In this document: positions 25,421 to 35,140 of the stretch, piece by piece
Numbering within the stretch: the stretch's first letter is position 1
Layout: each line of letters opens with the position of its first letter
Source of the DNA: Acidiferrobacter thiooxydans
GTDB lineage: Bacteria; Pseudomonadota; Gammaproteobacteria; Acidiferrobacterales; Acidiferrobacteraceae
Length of the DNA stretch: 64,000 nucleotides
Assembly (NCBI RefSeq): GCF_003333315.1
Contig: NZ_PSYR01000001.1
Location: 894,501-958,500 of the forward strand
Direction: 5' to 3'
Made by a program: the position numbers and the translations under genes
Notes under the pieces: generated by a model
Told to the model about the DNA's origin: nothing
What the model saw: the letters and a program-made list of their open reading frames with translations, nothing else
Databases searched by the model: none

Positions 25421-25450
25421 AAAAATCCGCGCGGCCGGAGAGGCCGCGCG
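25421..25450 (-). terminator. Rho-independent terminator for the KGG gene
   Basis: On the minus strand, arms CGCGCGGCC (25450-25442) and GGCCGCGCG (25436-25428) pair with a five-base loop, then read GATTTTTG. This is a strong intrinsic terminator just past the KGG stop at 25457. Confidence 0.8.
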
Positions 25451-25456
25451 CGGGCC

Positions 25457-25825
25457 TTACGAGGACTTTCCGCTCTTTGATCCACTGTGAGGCGCTGTCG
25501 CCGTCTCCGCTCCCTCGCCTTCACCGCGCTTGACCTGCGGCTCGCTCTTGTGCCCCTCGGAATAGGCTTCGCTGCCTTGCCGGGGTCGGTTCTCCCATCC
25601 TCCATGGGAGCTTTCTCCGCCCTTGCGCCCTATGGCCGCCATGTGTTCGCGATTCTGGCTCACGGCCTCGCCACCCTTGCGCCCTGCCTCACGGGCCTCC
25701 TCGGGCGTAAATTCGTGGGCCGTGCCCTTTTCGTGCGCAGCCTTTCCGCCTTTGCTGGCGATCTCGCGCTGCTTGTTGGCGTCCATCGCCGCGAAACCGC
25801 GCTTGCTTTTGCGCTCATTCGGCAT
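25457..25825 (-). CDS. KGG-repeat stress-induced protein (Con-10/YciG-like)
   Basis: This 122-residue, highly charged, glycine-rich protein contains repeated KGG-type motifs (SKGGKAAHEKG, AGRKGGEAVSQNREHM, IGRKGGESSH), as in Con-10, YciG and GsiB-like hydrophilins that accumulate in stationary phase or desiccation. It has no signal peptide or membrane segment. ATG 25825 is preferred because AAGGAG precedes it at nine bases; a further 30 upstream codons are open but lack a site. Terminator at 25421-25450 follows it. The rather A+T-rich 300 bases upstream probably hold its promoter. Confidence 0.85.
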   Translation of the reverse strand: MPNERKSKRGFAAMDANKQREIASKGGKAAHEKGTAHEFTPEEAREAGRKGGEAVSQNREHMAAIGRKGGESSHGGWENRPRQGSEAYSEGHKSEPQVKRGEGEGAETATAPHSGSKSGKSS

Positions 25826-26360
25826 GAATCCTGTCTCCTTTTCGTATGAAGAAATGCTCAAGAACGCACCCACGACTGGAGGTGCATGACATTGGGGGCA
25901 GTCTAGGAGATGCACTTTAGTCCGTCATCGGACAAAGGCCCGATATTGTGTGATTTATGGGACTAAAAACCACAAATTAATGGTGTGGAAACACTCCGAA
26001 TCGAAATATCGGAACAACTAGTATGGAAATAAATAGGCCTATGTCAGGTCAGGTATGTGACGGTAGGCCCGCGGCGCGGATTGCGAGACCTGGTGACGCG
26101 AGCGCTCTCGGCTGGCGATAGGCGAAAAAAAACCTCCGAACTAGGGGGGGAAAGTCGGAGGTAGCAAAGGCCTTAAAAGGTTTAAGGCGCCGCTCAGGGA
26201 GGAGGACGAGCGGAAGCGCCATTATTCGGAAAACGGAGGGCCGCAGGCATCGGACGAAAGTCGGAGGGGCGGAGGCTTGCGAAAAGCAAGGTGCGCGCCC
26301 CGCCGGCTGGGGTACCGGACGGGGGCGCCGACAGGGATCCATGCGGCGGCGAGGGGTGGC
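25826..26360. other. Gene-free region with KGG promoter and hairpin cluster
   Basis: This 535-base gap lies between the KGG start and the epimerase stop, both on the minus strand. The KGG-proximal half is the A+T-richest patch here, fitting a promoter. The distal half carries a terminator (26125-26161) and further hairpins: CCTTAAA/TTTAAGG with a three-base loop near 26171-26187, and GGCG/GCTC arms around 26187-26220. The sequence GAAAGTCGGAGG appears at about 26150 and again near 26255. I see no gene. Confidence 0.5.
26125..26161 (-). terminator. Rho-independent terminator for the epimerase gene
   Basis: Read on the minus strand, arms CCTCCGA (26161-26155) and TCGGAGG (26139-26133) pair across a C-rich loop and run into eight T residues (26132-26125). 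A classical intrinsic terminator about 200 bases beyond the epimerase stop. Confidence 0.8.
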
Positions 26361-27305
26361 TCAAGTGGCGCAGCGCGCAAGCGGTGCAAGATCGTGCAAA
26401 AGATGCCTAAGCCCTGCAGACAAAAGGGTTTGGGGGACATAACCGAAGGCCGCCCGCAGCCGGGTGACGTCGGCAAGGGAGCGGCGAATGTCTCCCGCGC
26501 GCGCGGGTCGGAAGTCGCATACGATCGGCCGGCCGGCGAGTGTCTCGAAGGCGTTTATGAGGGCAAGCAGGTCCTGTTCGATGCCAGTGCCGACGTTCAT
26601 GACGGCACATGATAGATCATTACGGATCAATGCGCGCGCCAGGACCTCGACTAAGTCGTCGATGTAGACGAAGTCACGGGTCTGCCGACCGTCACCATAG
26701 ACGACGCAGGGTGCGCCCGTCGCTAGGCATTGGGCATATAGGCTAATGACGCCCGAGTAGGGGGAGCTGGCATCTTGGCGAGGGCCATAGATGTTGAAGA
26801 AGCGAAAGCTCGTGGCATTGATGCCCCGTGTGCGCGCGAAGTACGCAAGGTAATGTTCGCTGGCAAGCTTGTCGGCAGCGTAGGGAGAAAGCGGCGCCAA
26901 TGGCGCGCTCTCGGGGACCGGAGTGGGTGCCTCATCGCCGTAGACTGCAGCCGAGCTTGCGTATAGTACGCGCGGCACCTGACAAGCGGTGGCCGCGAGC
27001 AGGGCATTGAGGGTCCCGCCGAAATTGGTGGCATGGGTGGCGAGCGGATCGTGCATGCTCGCCTGGACCGACGCCACCGCCGCGAGGTGCACGAGGGCGT
27101 CCATGCCGCGGGCCGCGCGCATGAGCGCCTCGCGGTCGCGTACGTCGGCGATTACGAGCCGCGCGCCCCTGGCCGGCCCTTGGAGGTTCTCGCGTTTTCC
27201 AGTCGAGAGGTTGTCGAGAAGCGTCACCGTGTGTCCGTCGATCACAAGACGGTCGGCGAGGTGGGAGCCGATGAAGCCGGCACCACCAGTGATCAAGACT
27301 TTCAT
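26361..27305 (-). CDS. NAD-dependent epimerase/dehydratase (UDP-sugar 4-epimerase type)
   Basis: This 314-residue extended SDR enzyme likely interconverts UDP-sugars in the cytoplasm. Its Rossmann start is MKVLITGGAGFIGSHLADRL (Gly-x-x-Gly-x-x-Gly), followed by DNLSTGKREN and the catalytic block SSAAVYG with YAADK (Tyr/Lys pair) near residues 143-147. The C-terminal part carries the substrate block NIYGPRQDASSPYSGVIS and QTRDFVYIDDLVEV. ATG 27305 gives the standard N-terminus; ATG 27320 is the alternative. It is on the opposite strand from the EPS cluster and divergent from the TviB gene, so the two may share a promoter region (27306-27492). Confidence 0.87.
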   Translation of the reverse strand: MKVLITGGAGFIGSHLADRLVIDGHTVTLLDNLSTGKRENLQGPARGARLVIADVRDREALMRAARGMDALVHLAAVASVQASMHDPLATHATNFGGTLNALLAATACQVPRVLYASSAAVYGDEAPTPVPESAPLAPLSPYAADKLASEHYLAYFARTRGINATSFRFFNIYGPRQDASSPYSGVISLYAQCLATGAPCVVYGDGRQTRDFVYIDDLVEVLARALIRNDLSCAVMNVGTGIEQDLLALINAFETLAGRPIVCDFRPARAGDIRRSLADVTRLRAAFGYVPQTLLSAGLRHLLHDLAPLARCAT

Positions 27306-27492
27306 GCGTGCACCGTCCATGGCTCCGCGGCCCAGCTGTAGGAAGACGCTCTCATGGTGGGGGCCGGTCGCCGTGCGCGGTATCCTGCTTTAGGCTTATT
27401 GCTGCCGGTATCCAAGACCAGTAGCGTGGCGGCCTGAAGCGGTTGGCCATTGCAACGGTAGGCCTGGAAGGTTCATGGATGAACAAGGACGT

Positions 27493-28776
27493 ATGATGAA
27501 TACAGTAGCAGTGGTGGGGTTGGGTTATGTGGGTCTGCCCTTGGCCGTGGCCTTCGGGAGGAAGTGGCCTACTATAGGCTTCGATCTCGATGAAGGGAAG
27601 GTCGACAGTTATCGGCACTTTTGCGACCCGACGGGGGAGGTCACGAGCGATGAATTGCGCGCGGCCCGTCGGCTTGCGGTGACAACGGATCCTGCGGCGC
27701 TCGCCGAGGCCGATTACGTCATCGTGGCGGTACCGACGCCCATAGATGCCGCGCATCAGCCGGACTTTGGACCGCTCGTCCGCTCCAGTCGCACGGTCGG
27801 CGAACATTTGAAGCGCGGCGCCGTGGTCGTATATGAGTCCACGGTGTATCCTGGGGCCACCGAGGAGATCTGCGTGCCCATTCTCGAGCAGCGCTCGGGA
27901 CTCGTGTGCGGGCGGGACTTCCATGTCGGATACTCGCCGGAGCGCATCAATCCGGGCGACAAGGAGCATACCCTGACGCGCATCACGAAAATTGTGGCCG
28001 GCGACGATGCCGAGACCCTCGAGAAGGTCGCGGCGCTCTATGGATCGATCATCGAGGCCGGTATCTATCGGGCTTCGTCGATCAAGGTCGCGGAGGCCGC
28101 GAAGGTGATCGAGAATACGCAGCGCGACCTCAATATCGCGCTCATGAATGAGTTGTCGATCCTGTTTCACAAGCTGGATCTCGATACCAGCGAGGTGTTG
28201 GCCGCGGCCGGTACCAAATGGAATTTTCTGCGGTTTCGTCCCGGCCTCGTGGGCGGCCACTGTATTGGCGTCGATCCCTATTACCTGACCTACAAGGCCG
28301 ACAAACTCGGGTACCATCCGCAGGTGATCCTGGCCGGCCGGCGCATCAACGACGGCATGGGCCAGTATGTCGCCGAGCAGACGGTCAAGCAGATGATCCG
28401 TTCAGGGAGCGCGGTGAAAGGGGCGCGCGTCAATGTGTTGGGGCTCACGTTCAAGGAGAACTGTCCGGATCTGCGCAACTCGCGGGTCATGGACCTCATT
28501 AACGAGTTGCGCTCGTATGGCGCCGAGGTGTTTGTGCATGATCCGGTGCCGGCGCAGGATGCGGCGCGCGAGGAGTATGGTATTACGCTGCTGTCATGGG
28601 AGGAATTGCCGGTCGCAGACGCCATGGTGGTGGCCGTGGCACACACGGATTTCTTGACCCAGGATGTGGAAACCCTGGCCACCAAGGTCAGGCCCGGGGG
28701 GGTGTTCGTCGACGTGAAGGCGCGATTCGATGCCGCGGCACTTTCGGCATGCGGGCTTTCGGTCTGGCGGCTATAA
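27493..28776 (+). CDS. Nucleotide sugar dehydrogenase, TviB/WbpA-like
   Basis: This 427-residue UDP-glucose/GDP-mannose dehydrogenase-family enzyme would oxidise C6 of a UDP-sugar to the uronic acid with two NAD+. It shows the NAD fingerprint [16 protein letters not shown] near the start, a central dimer domain with [22 protein letters not shown], and the catalytic Cys in [13 protein letters not shown] near residue 260. The UDP-binding C-terminal block [19 protein letters not shown] also matches. Length and motifs match TviB (UDP-GlcNAc 6-dehydrogenase of Vi antigen) rather than Ugd. AAGGA at 27483-27487 favours ATG 27493 over 27475. The epimerase gene follows, giving a dehydrogenase-epimerase pair. 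Confidence 0.9.
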   Translation: MMNTVAVVGLGYVGLPLAVAFGRKWPTIGFDLDEGKVDSYRHFCDPTGEVTSDELRAARRLAVTTDPAALAEADYVIVAVPTPIDAAHQPDFGPLVRSSRTVGEHLKRGAVVVYESTVYPGATEEICVPILEQRSGLVCGRDFHVGYSPERINPGDKEHTLTRITKIVAGDDAETLEKVAALYGSIIEAGIYRASSIKVAEAAKVIENTQRDLNIALMNELSILFHKLDLDTSEVLAAAGTKWNFLRFRPGLVGGHCIGVDPYYLTYKADKLGYHPQVILAGRRINDGMGQYVAEQTVKQMIRSGSAVKGARVNVLGLTFKENCPDLRNSRVMDLINELRSYGAEVFVHDPVPAQDAAREEYGITLLSWEELPVADAMVVAVAHTDFLTQDVETLATKVRPGGVFVDVKARFDAAALSACGLSVWRL

Positions 28777-28804
28777 TGGTGCGGTAGGACGCAAGGACGG
28801 TGAT

Positions 28805-29860
28805 ATGCATATTTTGATTACCGGGGCCGCCGGGTTCATCGGCTCGACGCTTGCCCACAGGTTGCTCGCGCGTGGGGATACCGTGACCGGCGTTGATAAC
28901 CTGAACGATTACTACTCGGTGGAGCTCAAGAAGGCGCGGCTTGCGCGTCTTGAGGCCCAGCCGGGGTTTCGCTTTCGCCGTCTGGATATCGCCGACCGCA
29001 AGGCCGTGGCCGAACTGTTTGCGGCCGACCATTACGATGCCGTCATGAATCTCGCGGCGCAGGCCGGCGTGCGCCATTCCCTGAAGGATCCGCATGCCTA
29101 TGTCGACGCCAATATCGTGGGGTTCGTGAATCTCCTCGAGGGTGCCCGCCATGGCGGGGTCGGGCACTTCGTGTACGCCTCCTCGAGTTCCGTGTATGGG
29201 TCAAACAGCCGGCAGCCGTTTTCCGAACACGATGGCGTCGCTCACCCGGTGTCCTTGTACGCGGCCAGCAAGCGTGCCAACGAGCTCATGGCGCACAGCT
29301 ATGCCCACCTGTTTCGCCTGCCGTGTACGGGTCTGCGGTTCTTCACGGTCTATGGGCCGTGGGGACGTCCGGACATGGCCTTGTTTTTGTTCACCAAGGG
29401 GATCTTGGAAGGCACCCCCATCAAGGTCTTCAACCATGGGCGCATGGTGCGCGACTTCACCTACATCGACGACATCGTGGAAGGGGTGGTGCGCGTGATC
29501 GACCGCCCGGCGCGACCGGCCGATGGCTGGTCGCCGGCGGCGCCGGATCCGGCCACCAGCGATGCCCCGTTTCGTCTCTATAATATCGGGAACAACCAAC
29601 CGGTCGAGCTCATGCATTATATCCAGGTACTCGAGGAGCGGCTCGGCCGCAAGGCCCGGATTGAGATGTTGCCCATGCAGCCGGGGGATGTCCCCTCGAC
29701 GGTAGCCAATGTCGACGATCTGGCCGCCGATCTCGGCTTCAAGCCCGCGACCTCCGTGGAGACTGGTATCGACCGGTTCGTAGAGTGGTATGTCGGCTAT
29801 TACAAGGACGGGCACGAGGCCAGCGGGTCCGCCGCCAGCCGCGCCGTAGGTGCGGGTTAG
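28805..29860 (+). CDS. UDP-glucuronate 4-epimerase-like NAD-dependent epimerase
   Basis: This 351-residue extended SDR starts [16 protein letters not shown] with AAGGACGG upstream. The catalytic set is SSSVYG, then YAASKRANE near residues 150-160. The segments [20 protein letters not shown] and [20 protein letters not shown] are hallmarks of UDP-glucuronic-acid epimerases (CapI, Cap1J type). It forms an operon with the dehydrogenase and would turn the uronic acid into its C4 epimer for EPS use. Its stop overlaps the stop of the convergent thioredoxin gene by four bases. Confidence 0.9.
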   Translation: MHILITGAAGFIGSTLAHRLLARGDTVTGVDNLNDYYSVELKKARLARLEAQPGFRFRRLDIADRKAVAELFAADHYDAVMNLAAQAGVRHSLKDPHAYVDANIVGFVNLLEGARHGGVGHFVYASSSSVYGSNSRQPFSEHDGVAHPVSLYAASKRANELMAHSYAHLFRLPCTGLRFFTVYGPWGRPDMALFLFTKGILEGTPIKVFNHGRMVRDFTYIDDIVEGVVRVIDRPARPADGWSPAAPDPATSDAPFRLYNIGNNQPVELMHYIQVLEERLGRKARIEMLPMQPGDVPSTVANVDDLAADLGFKPATSVETGIDRFVEWYVGYYKDGHEASGSAASRAVGAG

Positions 29861-30720
29861 GTAATGGTGGCGGCGAGCAGGCCGCGATAGCGGCGCACGA
29901 GATCGCCCTTGCCGCCGAGCAGCGTGAAGGCTGCGAGCAGCGCCCGGCGGCCGGCATCGTCGCCAAAGCGCCGATCGGTTCGCACAATCGTAAGCCACTG
30001 TTCCAGGGCCTCCTCGTGGCGACCGGCGAGGAGGTAACGCGCCCCGAGGGCCAGCCGTGCCCGCAAGTCCTCGGGGTGCGCGCTGACGGTCCGCTCGAGA
30101 TCGGCCAGGGGTGGGGCGTCGGCGGCCATGCGCACGAACTCGAGCCGTGCCATCACCGCGCTGATCTCGGCGTCTCCCAGGGCGCGCGCGGACAGGCCCT
30201 TTAGCACCGCTTCGCCTTCGGCGACCCGGCCCTGCTCGCATAGCAGCCGCCCGAGATGGGCGGTCAGCCGGTCGTTTCCCGGATCCGTCTCATGCGCGGC
30301 CTGGAGCCGAGCAAGGGCGCCGGCGCGATCGCCCGTCGCTTCCTGGTCGAGGGCCGCCCTTAACAGGGCATCCGAAGGCCTGTCGATGTGGGCATCGAGC
30401 AACTCGCGAATCATCCGTTCCGGCTGTGCCCCCACGAATTGGGCGACCTCTGCGCCCTGCTTGAAGAGTTTCACGGTCGGCAGGCTGCGCACACCATAGC
30501 GGGCCGCCAGGCCTTGCTGTTCATCGCTATTGACCTTGGCAAGAAAAAACCGGCCCTGGTACTCTTCAGCCAGTTTGGCGAGGATCGGCATGAGGGATCG
30601 GCAGGGCCCGCACCATGCCGCCCAGAAGTCGACCAGGACAGGCGCCTCGCGCGAGCGGGCGAGGACGGCATGATCGAAGCTGCTCTCAGTGACATCGGTG
30701 ATGTAAGGCGACGTGGCCAT
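29857..30720 (-). CDS. Thioredoxin-TPR protein (CnoX/YbbN-like)
   Basis: This 287-residue protein combines an N-terminal thioredoxin domain with C-terminal TPR-like repeats, as in CnoX/YbbN, which protects proteins under oxidative or bleach stress and hands them to chaperones. The active site is WCGPC (Cys37 and Cys40), complete, whereas E. coli CnoX has lost the first Cys. A cis-Pro block [11 protein letters not shown] follows. The helical C-terminal repeats start near residue 125. ATG 30720 lies behind AAGGGGGATTC. Convergent with the epimerase gene; the tRNA-Glu gene is upstream on the same strand. Confidence 0.87.
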   Translation of the reverse strand: MATSPYITDVTESSFDHAVLARSREAPVLVDFWAAWCGPCRSLMPILAKLAEEYQGRFFLAKVNSDEQQGLAARYGVRSLPTVKLFKQGAEVAQFVGAQPERMIRELLDAHIDRPSDALLRAALDQEATGDRAGALARLQAAHETDPGNDRLTAHLGRLLCEQGRVAEGEAVLKGLSARALGDAEISAVMARLEFVRMAADAPPLADLERTVSAHPEDLRARLALGARYLLAGRHEEALEQWLTIVRTDRRFGDDAGRRALLAAFTLLGGKGDLVRRYRGLLAATIT

Positions 30721-30787
30721 GAATCCCCCTTTGATTCCGTTGCGGGGTGATGTGCGGTCACATCGGGTGAATATCAAGCGGGGGGAG

Positions 30788-30863
30788 TGGCGCTCCCTAG
30801 GGGATTCGAACCCCTGTTACCGGCGTGAGAGGCCAGCGTCCTAGGCCACTAGACGAAGGGAGC
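30788..30863 (-). tRNA. tRNA-Glu (anticodon CUC)
   Basis: The minus strand reads as a complete cloverleaf: acceptor GCTCCCT/AGGGAGC, an anticodon stem with loop CTCTCAC (anticodon CTC, reading GAG), and a T-loop GTTCGAATC. A genomic CCA is present (30790-30788). The body is closely related to proteobacterial tRNA-Glu. Confidence 0.93.
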
Positions 30864-30900
30864 AGTGCGCGCCGGTTCTTGGCCGCGACGAAGCGGTGCT

Positions 30901-30928
30901 ATTATACAAGGCTCTCTGCAAATTGAAA
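30901..30928 (-). promoter_or_regulatory. Promoter of tRNA-Glu
   Basis: On the minus strand a consensus -10 hexamer TATAAT (30906-30901) is preceded, after 16 bases, by TTTCAA (30928-30923). A GC-rich discriminator follows, about 40 bases upstream of the tRNA 5' end, typical for stringently controlled tRNA promoters. Confidence 0.6.
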
Positions 30929-30959
30929 CAAACTTAGGCTCGGGAGGGTTCTTTTTCCT

Positions 30960-32228
30960 TTGACAGACATCAGTAAGGCGCCGGGGATCGTGGATGCCAC
31001 ATCCTACGGCTTGATACCGGGGAGGATCAGTGCGCAGGCCCGTCAGGTCATAGAGCGGCTGAAGGACGCGGGCTATACCGCTTATCTGGTCGGGGGGTGC
31101 GTGCGCGACCTCATCCTGGGCGAGGAGCCCAAGGATTTCGACGTCGTGACCCAGGCGCGGCCCGAGGAGATTCGTCAGGTGTTCCGCAACGCGCGCCTGA
31201 TCGGCCGGCGCTTCCGGTTGGCGCATGTCCATTTCGGACGCGAGATCATCGAGGTCGCCACTTATCGCGCCGCGCCTTCTGCCGACTCCGAGGACGACAA
31301 CGGCAATGTCTTCGGCACCTTGGAGGAGGACGCCTTCCGCCGCGACTTCACGGTCAACGCCCTCTATTACGATCCCGACGAGGGCCTCATCACCGATTAC
31401 GTCAACGGTCTTCATGACCTCGCGCACGCCAGGCTGCGGGTCATAGGCGATCCGGAGGCGCGGTTTCGGGAGGATCCGGTGCGCATGTTGCGCGCCGTGC
31501 GGTTCGCCGCCAAATTGCGTCTCCAGTTGACTGAGGACGGGCGCCGGTTGCTGCCGGTTCTGGGGCCGCTTTTACAGGGTGTCGCGCCGGCGCGGCTCTT
31601 CGAGGAAGTGCTGAAGCTCTTTCATACCGGCAATGCTGCCGCGACTTACGAGACGCTGTGCGAGTACCGGCTGTTCGAGGTGTTGTTCCCGGGGGTGGCG
31701 GCGATCTTGGGTCCGCATGCCGATCGCGACTCATTGCTCGGGCGAGCGCTCGCCAATAGCGATCAGCGCCTGTCCGAGGGCAAACCCGTGACCCCGGCCT
31801 TCCTGTTTGCCGCGCTGCTTTGGGAGGGTGTGCGCGAAGAGGCCATGCACAGCATTGCCGAGGGTGCGGTTCCGGTCGAGGCGTGGGCACGGGCCGCCGA
31901 GCATGTGCTGCGCGAACAGTTGCGGGTCATCACGATCCCCAAGCGTTTCAGCGTGCCGATGCGCGAGATATGGGGTTTGCAATCGCGCTTCGAGCGGCGC
32001 GCCGGGCGCCATGCCTTCCGCTTTCTGGAGAGCAAGAGATTCCGGGCGGCCTATGATTTTCTCGGGCTGCGTGTCGCCTCCGGCGAGGCGCCGGCGGCGT
32101 TGTTCGACTGGTGGACGCACTTCCAGGAGGCCGCCGCCGACGAGCGCGAGGCCATGGTGGGGGCCTTGAGCGCGCAGGGCGAGAAGCGTCCGCGCAAGCG
32201 GCGTAGACGGCGTGCCGCCGGCGGTTGA
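30960..32228 (+). CDS. pcnB: Poly(A) polymerase I
   Basis: This 422-residue cytoplasmic nucleotidyltransferase adds 3' poly(A) to RNA, aiding decay. The Pol-beta nucleotidyltransferase motifs YLVGGCVRDLILG and KDFDVVTQA (catalytic Asp pair) appear at residues 45-70. The family head RLIGRRFRLAHVHFG and the neck motif RRDFTVNALYYDP follow, then a poly(A)-polymerase-specific basic tail ending KRPRKRRRRRAAGG. The first in-frame start is a TTG at 30960 with GGGAGGG upstream at a rather long spacing; a GTG near 30987 is the alternative. Overlaps folK by 17 bases and leads a coenzyme biosynthesis operon. Confidence 0.92.
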   Translation: MTDISKAPGIVDATSYGLIPGRISAQARQVIERLKDAGYTAYLVGGCVRDLILGEEPKDFDVVTQARPEEIRQVFRNARLIGRRFRLAHVHFGREIIEVATYRAAPSADSEDDNGNVFGTLEEDAFRRDFTVNALYYDPDEGLITDYVNGLHDLAHARLRVIGDPEARFREDPVRMLRAVRFAAKLRLQLTEDGRRLLPVLGPLLQGVAPARLFEEVLKLFHTGNAAATYETLCEYRLFEVLFPGVAAILGPHADRDSLLGRALANSDQRLSEGKPVTPAFLFAALLWEGVREEAMHSIAEGAVPVEAWARAAEHVLREQLRVITIPKRFSVPMREIWGLQSRFERRAGRHAFRFLESKRFRAAYDFLGLRVASGEAPAALFDWWTHFQEAAADEREAMVGALSAQGEKRPRKRRRRRAAGG

Positions 32229-32712
32229 CGCCATTGTGGGGTTGGGCGGCAATCTCGGGGAGACCGCCGCCATCCTGGGCCGCGCGCGTCACGCCCTGTC
32301 CGGCCTTCCCCAGACCACCCTGGTGGCGGCCTCCTCCCTCTATCGGACGGCCCCCATCGGTGGGCAGCGACAGCCGGATTACCTGAATGCCGTGTGTCGG
32401 CTGCAGACGGCGCTGACCCCGGAGGGGTTGGCGGATGCGCTTTTTGCCATTGAGAGACGGCTCGGGCGGGTGCGCACCGGCGTGCGCAACGAGCCGCGCG
32501 CTATCGACATTGACCTCTTATACTATGAGGGCGTGATCCGGGAGGACCCGACCTTGCGTCTGCCCCACCCGCGCCTGCAGGAGCGCGCCTTTGTGCTGTA
32601 TCCTTGGAGGGAGATCATGCCGGATTTCCGAATCCCGGGGCTTGGCGCGCTGGCGGACCTCGGCCAGGCGGTATGCGATCAGCGGGTGGAGCGACTGGAT
32701 AGACAGTGGTGA
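32212..32712 (+). CDS. folK: 2-amino-4-hydroxy-6-hydroxymethyldihydropteridine pyrophosphokinase
   Basis: This 166-residue HPPK transfers pyrophosphate from ATP to the pterin in folate synthesis. Family motifs are GLGGNLG near residue 11, SSLYRTAPIGGQRQPDYLNAV and the signature RNEPRAIDIDLL (usual RxxPRxLDlDlL) near residue 97. Ends LDRQW. The GTG start 32212 overlaps pcnB, so translation is coupled. In proteobacteria folK commonly neighbours pcnB and panB, matching here. Confidence 0.93.
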   Translation: MPPAVDAIVGLGGNLGETAAILGRARHALSGLPQTTLVAASSLYRTAPIGGQRQPDYLNAVCRLQTALTPEGLADALFAIERRLGRVRTGVRNEPRAIDIDLLYYEGVIREDPTLRLPHPRLQERAFVLYPWREIMPDFRIPGLGALADLGQAVCDQRVERLDRQW

Positions 32713-32722
32713 GGGGACTTCG

Positions 32723-33400
32723 GTGAAGGGACAGGCAGCGCTGCCAATATCATTGTCTGCGGGATCGTTTCTGGTCATTGAGGGACCAATCGGGGTCGGC
32801 AAGACGAGTCTCGCCCGGCGCCTGTCATTAAGACTTGGTCTTGAAGGTCTGTTCGAGGAGCCGGAGGAAAACCCGTTTCTCACCCGCTTTTATGAGGATC
32901 GCCGGGCCTATGCGCTGGCCACGCAGCTCTTTTTCCTGTTCCAGCGCCGCCGCCTGCTGGAAGACCTCGCCCAGGGGGATTTTCTGCGCGCCGGGGTCGT
33001 GGCGGATTTTTTATGGGCCAAGGACCGCGTATTTGCCCGCATCACGCTCGACGATGACGAATGGCGGCTCTATGAGCAGATCACCTCGACCATGCCCAAA
33101 CCTGTCCAGACGCCCGATCTCGTGGTATTCCTGCAGGCCCCCGTGGATGTGCTGATCGATCGCATCCGCCGTCGGGGTCGCGGCTATGAGCATGTGGACC
33201 GTGACTACCTGGCGGCGCTCGCCGAGGGGTATACGGAGTTCTTTCATCGCTATCAGGACTCGCCGCTGCTCATGGTCAACGCCGCCGAGGCCAATTTTGT
33301 CGAGAGCGACGAGGATCTGGCCTCGCTCATCGAGTCGATTCGCAGCATCCATAGCGGGCGGCACTTCTTCAATCCTTTGGCGTCGAGGACCGGATCATGA
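32723..33400 (+). CDS. Deoxynucleoside (deoxyadenosine/deoxyguanosine-type) kinase
   Basis: This 225-residue P-loop kinase of the dNK family phosphorylates deoxynucleosides for salvage. It shows FLVIEGPIGVGKTSLA near residues 18-33, DRRAYALATQLFFLFQRRRLL, DFLWAKDRVFA, LVVFLQAPVDVLIDRI and RRGRGYEHVDRDYL, all conserved in dGK/dAK proteins. GTG 32723 has GAGGGG at six bases; earlier frames overlap folK without a site. The folK-dNK-panB neighbourhood is common in gammaproteobacteria. Stop overlaps panB by four bases. Confidence 0.88.
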   Translation: MKGQAALPISLSAGSFLVIEGPIGVGKTSLARRLSLRLGLEGLFEEPEENPFLTRFYEDRRAYALATQLFFLFQRRRLLEDLAQGDFLRAGVVADFLWAKDRVFARITLDDDEWRLYEQITSTMPKPVQTPDLVVFLQAPVDVLIDRIRRRGRGYEHVDRDYLAALAEGYTEFFHRYQDSPLLMVNAAEANFVESDEDLASLIESIRSIHSGRHFFNPLASRTGS

Positions 33401-34206
33401 CCATGCCTGCAGCCAAGGCGATGACCATACCACGGCTCGTCGCCCTGAAAAGGGAGGGTCGTAAGATTGCCGCCATGACCGCCTATGACGCGAGCTTCGC
33501 GCGCGTCATGGATGAGGCCGGCATGGACATCATCCTGGTCGGGGATTCGCTTGGGAATGTGGTTCAGGGACGCAAAAGCACGGTCCCGGTGATGTTGGAG
33601 GATGTGGCCTACCACACCCGCTGCGTGGCGCGCGCCGTGAGCCGCGCCCTGCTCATGGCCGATCTGCCGTTCTTGAGCTTTCAGGGAAGCGCCGATCGCG
33701 CGCTGGCCGATGCCGCGGTGCTCATGCGTGCCGGCGCGCACATGGTGAAAGGCGAGGGTGCCGGTCCATTCGCGGCGAACGCCGCCTATCTCGCGGCGCG
33801 TGGGGTACCGGTCTGCGGTCATATCGGACTGACCCCGCAATTCGTCCACAGCCTGGGCGGCTATCGCGTGCAGGGCCGGGGTGCCCACGGTGCACGGTTG
33901 CTCGCCGAGGCCAAGGAGCTGGCCGATGCGGGGGTGTCGCTTCTCGTGCTGGAGGCGGTACCCGCGGCGTTGGCCGCCGAGATCAGCGCGGCGGTGACGG
34001 TGCCGACCATCGGCATCGGGGCCGGCCCTTCATGCGACGGTCAGATCCTGGTCATGCATGACGCCCTGGGGATGGGCGCGCATCCCCCACGCTTCGTGCG
34101 GGATTTTCTGGCCGGGCAAGGCGGTATCGCGGCGGCCTTCGCCGCCTATATCGACGCCGTGCGCCAGGGCCTCTTCCCTGCCGCTGAAGAGAGTTATGGG
34201 GAATAG
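33397..34206 (+). CDS. panB: 3-methyl-2-oxobutanoate hydroxymethyltransferase
   Basis: This 269-residue enzyme makes ketopantoate from alpha-ketoisovalerate and methylene-tetrahydrofolate, the first step to pantothenate. Signature blocks are KIAAMTAYDASFARVMDEAGMD, VGDSLGNVVQGRKST, GHIGLTPQ and IGIGAGPSCDGQILVMHDALGM, including the Mg-binding Asp in VGDSLGN and the catalytic Glu in LVLEAVP. Start ATG 33397 overlaps the kinase stop (ATGA); ATG 33403 or 33421 are close alternatives. First gene of panB-panC-panD. Confidence 0.95.
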   Translation: MTMPAAKAMTIPRLVALKREGRKIAAMTAYDASFARVMDEAGMDIILVGDSLGNVVQGRKSTVPVMLEDVAYHTRCVARAVSRALLMADLPFLSFQGSADRALADAAVLMRAGAHMVKGEGAGPFAANAAYLAARGVPVCGHIGLTPQFVHSLGGYRVQGRGAHGARLLAEAKELADAGVSLLVLEAVPAALAAEISAAVTVPTIGIGAGPSCDGQILVMHDALGMGAHPPRFVRDFLAGQGGIAAAFAAYIDAVRQGLFPAAEESYGE

Positions 34207-34251
34207 GTCCGTGCGCCGCGGCCGAGCCCTGTCCTGCGCGGCCTGTGGCCC

Positions 34252-35133
34252 ATGATCGTCGCGCGTACGCTCGGCGAGTGGTGGGAGTATCGGATGCAGT
34301 GTCCGGATGACATCGGCTTTGTGCCGACCATGGGAGGGCTGCATGACGGTCATCTCGCGCTCGTAGGCGCCGCGCGCCAGCATGCGCGCGTGGTGGTCAG
34401 CATCTATGTGAACCCGCTGCAGTTCGGACCACAGGAGGACTTTGCCGCCTATCCGCGTACCGAGGAGGCCGATTGCGCGCGGCTCGCCCAGGCCGGCGTC
34501 GATGCCGTCTTCCTGCCGGCCGAGGCCGCCATCTATCCGCGTGGTCGCGAGCAGCACACCCAGGTGCGTGTGCCGGGGCTGTCCGAGGATCTGTGCGGAC
34601 GCTACCGACCCGGCCATTTCGAGGGGGTGACGACCGTAGTCGCACGATTGCTGGGCATCGTGCGCCCGCGGGCCTGCTATATGGGTAAGAAGGACTACCA
34701 GCAGTGGCGGATCGTGACGCGCATGGTGGCGGACCTGATGCTCCCGGTTGCCGTGACCGGTATCGATACTGTACGCGAGCGCGACGGCCTAGCCCTCAGT
34801 ACGCGCAATACCTATCTCAGCCGCGCGGAACGTGCGCGCGCCCCGGGTCTCTATGAGACGTTGACGCAGGCCACGAGGCAGGTGGCCGCCGGCATGGCGC
34901 CGGCCGACGCCGAGGTGGCCGGGATGGCGCGCCTTGTGGCGCTCGGGTTCGTGCCCGACTACCTTGCCGTGCGGCGCGCCGTCGATCTCGCGCCCCCATC
35001 CCCCGGCGACGCCGAGCTCGTGGCGTTGGCCGCGGCGCGTCTGGGGCGTACCCGGCTCATCGATAATCGGGAATTCCGCAGGATCGGGCGGGACGATGGC
35101 GGGCATTGGCAGGGATGCGCAAAAGCCGGATAA
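34252..35133 (+). CDS. panC: Pantothenate synthetase
   Basis: This 293-residue ATP-dependent ligase joins pantoate and beta-alanine. It carries the HIGH-type motif [13 protein letters not shown] near residues 26-38, [51 protein letters not shown] and LSTRNTYLS. The C-terminal region is longer than some relatives but typical. Intergenic space to panB is 45 bases and to panD only a few, so one transcript is likely. Confidence 0.95.
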   Translation: MIVARTLGEWWEYRMQCPDDIGFVPTMGGLHDGHLALVGAARQHARVVVSIYVNPLQFGPQEDFAAYPRTEEADCARLAQAGVDAVFLPAEAAIYPRGREQHTQVRVPGLSEDLCGRYRPGHFEGVTTVVARLLGIVRPRACYMGKKDYQQWRIVTRMVADLMLPVAVTGIDTVRERDGLALSTRNTYLSRAERARAPGLYETLTQATRQVAAGMAPADAEVAGMARLVALGFVPDYLAVRRAVDLAPPSPGDAELVALAAARLGRTRLIDNREFRRIGRDDGGHWQGCAKAG

Positions 35134-35140
35134 TATCCCC

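Noticed and set aside
25487-25849. Plus-strand hydrophobic frame opposite the KGG gene
   Set aside because: The KGG protein with its terminator and ribosome site explains this DNA; the opposite frame is a by-product.
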